Made by a program: the position numbers and the translations under genes. Below, piece after piece: positions 13,580 through 17,490 of a stretch of 17,490 bases of DNA. Numbering within the stretch: the stretch's first letter is position 1; each line of letters begins with the position of its first letter. The DNA lies in NCBI GenBank assembly GCA_018065745.1, contig JAGHSS010000073.1, positions 1-17,490 on the forward strand, in the 5' to 3' direction. The notes under the pieces are model-generated. The model searched no databases. It was given only the letters and a program-made list of their open reading frames with translations, and was not told the origin of the DNA. Source of the DNA: Candidatus Neoflavobacterium equi (GTDB lineage Bacteria; Bacteroidota; Bacteroidia; Flavobacteriales; Flavobacteriaceae).

Positions 13580-14107
13580 ATGCGTAAAAAAGATTGTTTC
13601 TATTTAGGTAAGATCGCGAAAAAATTTAGTTTCAAAGGGGAAGTATTGGCCTATTTGGACACAGACGAACCTCATTTGTATGAAAATTTGGAATCAATCT
13701 TTGTCTCTTTTGACAAGGATTTGGTTCCTTTTTTTATAGAAAAATCTTGTTTGCACAAAAATGATTTTTTGCGTGTAAAATTTGAAGATATTGATTCTGA
13801 AGAAGACGCTGAGAGAATTCTTGGTGCATCGCTTTACTTACCGCTTACTTTGCTTCCAAAATTGGAGGGGAATAAGTTTTACTTCCACGAAATCATGGAT
13901 TTTGATGTGGAGGACACCCGTTTGGGGAATATCGGAAAAATTGTCGGCATTAATGACAGTGCATCCCAAGCGTTGTTTGAGATCATGAAAGGCGACATTG
14001 AAATTTTAGTTCCCATGATTGATCGTTTCATCGTTAAAGTGGACCGTGAGAATAAAACCATCATCTTGGACACCCCAGAGGGTCTGGTTGATTTGTATTT
14101 ACAATAA
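13580..14107 (+). CDS. rimM: Ribosome maturation factor RimM
   Basis: RimM helps assemble the 30S head and mature 16S rRNA by binding S19. It has 175 residues. The N-terminal RimM domain begins DCFYLGKIAKKFSFKGEVLA, the conserved lead-in of the family (GKI...GxKGEV). The C-terminal PRC-barrel starts near FYFHEIMDFDVED and continues through LGNIGKIVGINDSASQALFE. ILVPMIDRFIVKVD and IILDTPEGLVDLY match the conserved end (typically IPMIDxFIxxID...PEGLLDLY). It sits 15 nt downstream of rpsP and ends at an intrinsic terminator. The trmD and rplS genes that follow in many other phyla are not here. Confidence 0.95.
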   Translation: MRKKDCFYLGKIAKKFSFKGEVLAYLDTDEPHLYENLESIFVSFDKDLVPFFIEKSCLHKNDFLRVKFEDIDSEEDAERILGASLYLPLTLLPKLEGNKFYFHEIMDFDVEDTRLGNIGKIVGINDSASQALFEIMKGDIEILVPMIDRFIVKVDRENKTIILDTPEGLVDLYLQ

Positions 14108-14110
14108 CCG

Positions 14111-14143
14111 ATAGAGATTAAGCAATTAATCTCTATTTTTTTT
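14111..14143 (+). terminator. Intrinsic terminator of rpsP-rimM
   Basis: atagagatta (14111-14120) pairs perfectly with taatctctat (14127-14136) around a 6-nt loop, followed by a run of seven T. It lies a few bases after the rimM stop. The next gene starts only 13 nt after the T run. Confidence 0.88.
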
Positions 14144-14156
14144 ATCCTATATACCT

Positions 14157-14873
14157 ATGTTTCAATTCAAACAATTTTCAATCACCCAAGAACGCGCAGC
14201 CATGAAAGTGGGTACAGACGGCGTGCTGTTGGGCGCATGGGTCCCTTTAATCAACGGTCCATACAACATCCTGGACATTGGTGCAGGAACCGGAGTCATC
14301 TCCCTGATGCTGGCACAACGCAGCGCCGCAGATCAGATTGACGCCATTGAAATTGACCAAGATGCCTATGAAGAATGTGTGGAAAACTTTGAAAACAGTC
14401 CGTGGTCTGACCGCGTGTACTGCTACCACGCTGGCCTGGATGAATACACAGATGAACTTTTTGAAGAAGGTGATGATTATGATATCATTGTCTCCAACCC
14501 GCCTTTTTACAGTGAAAACTACAGCAGCGGAGACCCACAAAGAGATCAAGCACGCTTTCAAGACGCCCTTCCCTTTGATGAATTGGTAGAAAGTGCCCAA
14601 GCCCTGCTGTCTGACAACGGCATCTTTGCAGTAATCATTCCGTTCAAGGAAGAGGAAAACTTTGTAGCCCTTTGCCAATCTGTGGGCCTGCATCCCTTAA
14701 AAATCACCCGCGTCAAAGGCACGTCAACGGCAGAAGTTAAACGCTCCCTTTTGGCCTTTACCCGCATAGAGCAACAACCGCTAGTGGATGAGCTCACCAT
14801 TGAATTGGAACGCCATGTGTACACCCCAGAATACATTGCACTGACCAAGGATTTTTACTTAAAAATGGAATAA
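14157..14873 (+). CDS. trmN6: tRNA1(Val) (adenine37-N6)-methyltransferase, TrmN6 type
   Basis: The enzyme should methylate N6 of A37 in tRNA1(Val) using S-adenosylmethionine. It has 238 residues with a Rossmann methyltransferase fold. FKQFSITQERAAMKVGTDGV is the family-specific N-terminus (also called YfiC). ILDIGAGTGVISLMLAQ (38-54) is the SAM-binding motif I, AIEIDQDA follows as motif II, and NPPF (114-117) is the N6-adenine catalytic motif, here in SNPPFYSENYSSGDPQRDQA. KRSLLAFTR and YTPEYIALTKDFYLKM match the C-terminal end of the family. It starts 13 nt after the T-tract of the rimM terminator. It therefore has almost no leader of its own, and partial readthrough from rimM is likely. It has its own terminator. 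Confidence 0.92.
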   Translation: MFQFKQFSITQERAAMKVGTDGVLLGAWVPLINGPYNILDIGAGTGVISLMLAQRSAADQIDAIEIDQDAYEECVENFENSPWSDRVYCYHAGLDEYTDELFEEGDDYDIIVSNPPFYSENYSSGDPQRDQARFQDALPFDELVESAQALLSDNGIFAVIIPFKEEENFVALCQSVGLHPLKITRVKGTSTAEVKRSLLAFTRIEQQPLVDELTIELERHVYTPEYIALTKDFYLKME

Positions 14874-14894
14874 CAACCACCACCATATAACAGA

Positions 14895-14932
14895 AGATAT
14901 AAAAGCAACACTGCATTTATATCTTTTTTTTT
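14895..14932 (+). terminator. Intrinsic terminator of trmN6
   Basis: agatataaa (14895-14903) pairs perfectly with tttatatct (14916-14924) around a 12-nt loop, followed by T residues to 14932. It is 22 nt after the trmN6 stop. Confidence 0.85.
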
Positions 14933-14952
14933 GCATTTATATTAAAAACCTG

Positions 14953-14983
14953 TTGATTCCTAGCCGTCATTTACTTATTTTTA
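14953..14983 (+). promoter_or_regulatory. Candidate promoter of glutaryl-CoA dehydrogenase
   Basis: TTG at 14953-14955 and TATTTTTA at 14976-14983 resemble the -33/-7 pair, with a 20-bp spacer. The last base of the -7 box departs from TAnnTTTG. The ATG follows 25 nt after the box. Confidence 0.4.
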
Positions 14984-15008
14984 GCCGATTAAACAAACAA
15001 ACGAACAG

Positions 15009-16187
15009 ATGAAACCAGATTTATTTCAAGCACCGGATTACTACCAGTTAGACGATCTGTTGACAGAAGAACACAAATTAGTAAGAGACGCTGCCCGTGC
15101 CTGGGTTAAGAGAGACGTTTCTCCAATCATAGAGGACTATGCACAACGTGCAGAATTTCCAAAACAAATCATCAAAGGCTTGGGAGAAATTGGCGGTTTT
15201 GGACCTTATATTCCAGTAGAATATGGCGGTGCAGGATTGGATCAAATTTCCTATGGACTGATCATGCAAGAAATTGAACGAGGTGATTCTGGTGTCAGAT
15301 CCACCTCTTCTGTACAGTCCTCCCTAGTGATGTACCCCATATGGAAGTATGGAAATGAAGAACAACGCATGAAATACCTTCCCAAATTGGCGACCGGAGA
15401 ATTCATGGGATGCTTTGGTTTAACAGAGCCAGACCACGGATCAAATCCTGCAGGAATGACCACCAACTTCAAAGACATGGGCGACCATTATTTGTTGAAT
15501 GGAGCCAAAATGTGGATTTCCAACGCCCCATTTGCAGACATCGCAGTGGTGTGGGCAAAGAATGAAGAAGGACGCATCCACGGTTTGATTGTGGAGCGCG
15601 GCATGGAAGGATTCACTACCCCAGAGACCCACAACAAATGGTCATTGCGCGCGTCAGCGACTGGAGAGTTGATTTTTGACAACGTCAAAGTTCCCAAAGA
15701 AAATCTGTTGCCAAACAAGTCCGGTTTGGGTGCCCCACTGGGATGCTTGGACTCTGCCCGCTACGGAATCGCTTGGGGAGCCATTGGAGCAGCCATGGAT
15801 TGTTATGACACCGCGTTGCGCTATGCAAAAGAGCGTATGCAGTTTGGCAAACCGATTGGTGCAACCCAGCTTCAACAAAAGAAATTAGCAGAAATGATCA
15901 CTGAAATTACCAAAGCACAGCTGTTGACATGGCGTTTGGGCGTGTTGCGCAATGAAGGCAAAGCAACCTCTGCACAAATTTCCATGGCCAAGAGAAACAA
16001 CGTGGACATGGCCATCAACATTGCACGTGAAGCCAGACAGATGTTGGGTGGAATGGGGATTACAGGAGAGTATTCCATCATGCGTCACAGCATGAATTTG
16101 GAATCCGTGATCACCTATGAAGGGACACATGACATCCATTTACTGATCACAGGAATGGACGTGACCGGTTTTTCAGCATTCAAATAA
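15009..16187 (+). CDS. gcdH: Glutaryl-CoA dehydrogenase (acyl-CoA dehydrogenase family)
   Basis: This FAD enzyme oxidises and decarboxylates glutaryl-CoA to crotonyl-CoA in lysine and tryptophan degradation. It has 392 residues. The N-terminal helical domain has LLTEEHKLVRDAARAWV. ERGDSGVRSTSSVQSSL holds Glu90 and Arg97, equivalent to the glutarate-binding Glu87/Arg94 of human GCDH. CFGLTEPDHGSNPAGM and MWISNAPFADIAVVWA form the FAD/substrate segment. SLRASATGELIFDNVKVP and CLDSARYGIAWGAIGA follow closely the human sequence as I recall it. ITYEGTHDIH carries the catalytic base Glu371. These residues favour glutaryl-CoA dehydrogenase over a generic acyl-CoA dehydrogenase. It appears to be a single gene; the partner electron-transfer flavoprotein is not in the window. 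Confidence 0.93.
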   Translation: MKPDLFQAPDYYQLDDLLTEEHKLVRDAARAWVKRDVSPIIEDYAQRAEFPKQIIKGLGEIGGFGPYIPVEYGGAGLDQISYGLIMQEIERGDSGVRSTSSVQSSLVMYPIWKYGNEEQRMKYLPKLATGEFMGCFGLTEPDHGSNPAGMTTNFKDMGDHYLLNGAKMWISNAPFADIAVVWAKNEEGRIHGLIVERGMEGFTTPETHNKWSLRASATGELIFDNVKVPKENLLPNKSGLGAPLGCLDSARYGIAWGAIGAAMDCYDTALRYAKERMQFGKPIGATQLQQKKLAEMITEITKAQLLTWRLGVLRNEGKATSAQISMAKRNNVDMAINIAREARQMLGGMGITGEYSIMRHSMNLESVITYEGTHDIHLLITGMDVTGFSAFK

Positions 16188-16202
16188 AATAGTGTTTTGA
16201 TG

Positions 16203-16289
16203 GAGGGCGTTCCCCTCCGGGTCGGGTTTTCCGCTATATCTTTTGGTCGGCATGGCCTCCCAAAAGGATGCCGCTTCAACCCCTAACGC
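16203..16289 (+). repeat. Intergenic repeat element, copy B
   Basis: This is the second copy of the element at 4626-4754, in opposite orientation. It holds GGGCGTTCCCCTCC, a short spacer, and the 60-bp core (16230-16289) with TCCGCTATATCTTTTGGTCG and GCCTCCCAAAAGGATGCCGC. The variable middle of copy A is almost absent here. The core folds into an imperfect hairpin through ATCTTTTGG and CCAAAAGGAT. It sits 15 bp after the gcdH stop and before a terminator, in the 326-bp gene-free stretch 16188-16513. Confidence 0.75.
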
Positions 16290-16332
16290 GGGAGCACACC
16301 ACAAATTCCACCAACTCACATAAATATCAGTT

Positions 16333-16372
16333 AAAAAGAGCCAGCGCTTTAAAATACGCCGGCTCTTTTTTT
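16333..16372 (+). terminator. Intrinsic terminator downstream of gcdH
   Basis: gagccagcg (16338-16346) pairs with cgccggctc (16357-16365), with one A/C mismatch and a 10-nt loop, extended by A/T pairs and followed by a T run (16366-16372). It lies beyond repeat copy B, about 145 bp after the gcdH stop. The rest of the gap up to 16513 is AT-rich leader sequence of the next gene with no clear promoter match. Confidence 0.8.
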
Positions 16373-16513
16373 CGTTTTTACTCCAAAGTCCCAGCACAAT
16401 CACAACAGTACTCAGCACAAGATGTACAAAATATTGGGCGTTTTTATGAATTTTTTATTAAAATTAAGTGCCAGAAACCGAGCTTCTTTTTTAATTTTAC
16501 AAAAAAAACAGGT

Positions 16514-17296
16514 ATGAACAACATCCAAAGAATCAACACTTTGATTCAGCCTCAAAAAGACATCTTATTACAACACCCCCTATACAGCAAGATTTCCAAC
16601 CTGGAAGATTTGCATCATTTCCTAGAAGGCCACGTCTATGCGGTTTGGGATTTCATGTCCTTACTCAAGGCATTGCAGTCCAAATTGACCTGTACGACCA
16701 CACCCTGGTTTGCCTCTGCAGACGCCAACACCCGTTACCTGATCAATGAAATTGTCTTGGCAGAAGAAAGTGATTTGACCTTGGACGGACAGCGCCTGAG
16801 TCATTTTGAAATGTACCTCAGTGCCATGAAAGCCTGCGGCGCAAACACCCAAGCATTACAAGATTTTTTGGCAGACGTCCAAGAGACCAAAAACATATTT
16901 GTGTCCATTAAACTCTCAGACCTCCACCCCAACATCAAAGCCTTTTTAGAGTTCACCTTCCGCGTCATAGAGCAAGGTAAAACCCATGAAATAGCAGCAG
17001 CCTTCACCTTTGGTAGAGAAGATTTGATCCCGAGCATGTTTACCTCCATCCTCAAAGAATTCAAATCCAATTTCCCAACCGTGGATCTCAAAGAGCTGGT
17101 CTACTACTTTGACCGCCACATAGAACTAGACGCTGATGAACACGGCCCAATGGCTTTTGACATGATCCAAGCCCTTTGCGGTTCAGATCCCATCAAATGG
17201 AAAGAAGTAGAAGAAATATCTGTCCAAGCCCTTGAAATGCGCATTCAACTGTGGAACGCCATTGAAGAAACCATCTGCAAAGAAAGCTTGGTTTAG
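16514..17296 (+). CDS. DUF3050 family protein, possible heme-oxygenase-like metalloenzyme
   Basis: The function is unknown. The 260-residue product is predicted to be almost all helical and cytoplasmic (no signal peptide or membrane segment). FLEGHVYAVWDFMSLLKALQ (37-56) and WFASADANTRYLINEIVLAE (65-84) are typical DUF3050 segments, as is YFDRHIELDADEHGPMAFDM (198-217). Conserved-looking acids and histidines are spread over separate helices: His40, Glu79, Glu84, His97, Glu159, His202, Asp206 and His210. The E...H...E...HxxxDxxxH order resembles the ligand pattern of heme-oxygenase-like diiron oxidases, so a diiron or mononuclear iron enzyme is possible; this is inference. An in-frame extension back to 16268 starts inside the intergenic repeat and crosses a terminator, so the ATG at 16514 is chosen. 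No partner gene is visible. Confidence 0.82.
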   Translation: MNNIQRINTLIQPQKDILLQHPLYSKISNLEDLHHFLEGHVYAVWDFMSLLKALQSKLTCTTTPWFASADANTRYLINEIVLAEESDLTLDGQRLSHFEMYLSAMKACGANTQALQDFLADVQETKNIFVSIKLSDLHPNIKAFLEFTFRVIEQGKTHEIAAAFTFGREDLIPSMFTSILKEFKSNFPTVDLKELVYYFDRHIELDADEHGPMAFDMIQALCGSDPIKWKEVEEISVQALEMRIQLWNAIEETICKESLV

Positions 17297-17347
17297 TAGT
17301 TGGATGCTCGCGGTGCAATAGAAAAGAAACACATTTCCATCTATACC

Positions 17348-17373
17348 GGTAATACACACTGGTAATACACACT
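17348..17373. repeat. 13-bp tandem duplication
   Basis: ggtaatacacact is repeated exactly twice in direct tandem in the gene-free end of the window (17297-17490). Two 10-bp units, agcaatcata and agtaatcata, follow at 17391-17410. I see no gene or terminator in this 194-bp stretch. Confidence 0.7.
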
Positions 17374-17490
17374 GTACCAAAAAAACTATAAGCAATCATA
17401 AGTAATCATAAGTCAGCCAGATTACTATTCAAGTTCTAATAGAATCACATTTAGAACAACCACAATAACAAATTTTGATATATACTTCAT

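Noticed and set aside
16268..16513. In-frame N-terminal extension of the DUF3050 protein
   Set aside because: It begins inside the intergenic repeat, crosses an intrinsic terminator, and reads as low-information sequence; the ATG at 16514 starts the conserved region.
17426..17490. Possible 21-codon minus-strand ORF at the right edge (MKYISKFVIVVV...)
   Set aside because: It begins exactly at the window edge and is too short to judge; it could be the end of a gene outside the window or chance.
1..17490. CRISPR arrays, tRNA, rRNA and intact transposases
   Set aside because: I looked for regularly spaced repeats, cloverleaf-like segments with CCA-proximal motifs and transposase signatures and saw none; a covariance-model search would be the decisive test.

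Overview
The window reads as chromosomal DNA of a member of the Bacteroidota, most likely class Flavobacteriia. Four signals support this. Several genes are preceded by the Bacteroidota -7 box (TAnnTTTG). The replicative polymerase is a ~1,495-residue DnaE with a proofreading exonuclease fused at its N-terminus. A mevalonate kinase of the flavobacterial type sits beside a UbiA-type prenyltransferase. The left edge carries RHS core fragments of the Bacteroidota type. I cannot name a genus.

Left part, minus strand. Positions 1-108 hold the first 36 codons of a small membrane-anchored protein that runs off the window. Positions 157-1110 hold the decayed 3' end of an RHS polymorphic-toxin gene with in-frame stops and a short insertion. 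After a strong terminator come an RluB-type pseudouridine synthase (1148-2086), the UbiA-family prenyltransferase (2171-3088), mevalonate kinase (3129-4067), a small Cys-rich CWC/DUF5522 protein (4231-4563), thioredoxin (4810-5127) and dnaE (5244-9731). A two-gene multidrug-efflux operon follows: an HlyD/EmrA-type adaptor (11601-12653) and a DHA2-type MFS pump (10016-11599).

Right part, plus strand. rpsP and rimM (13040-14107) form a ribosome-biogenesis operon with a promoter and a leader hairpin. They are followed by trmN6 (14157-14873), a glutaryl-CoA dehydrogenase (15009-16187) and a DUF3050 protein (16514-17296). The intergenic region 12654-13039 is the divergent junction between the two blocks.

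Most genes are core housekeeping functions: RNA modification, ribosome maturation, replication, redox, isoprenoid synthesis and lysine/tryptophan catabolism. Intrinsic terminators with clear U-tracts lie after most units. A ~60-bp near-identical core of an intergenic repeat occurs twice in opposite orientation (4626-4685 and 16230-16289). I see no intact mobile element, CRISPR array, tRNA or rRNA, and no clearly new multi-gene system. The best leads are the repeat family, the DUF3050 protein with a possible diiron site, the DnaE with an apparently dead PHP site, the bacterial prenyltransferase of uncertain substrate, and the eroded RHS toxin tail.
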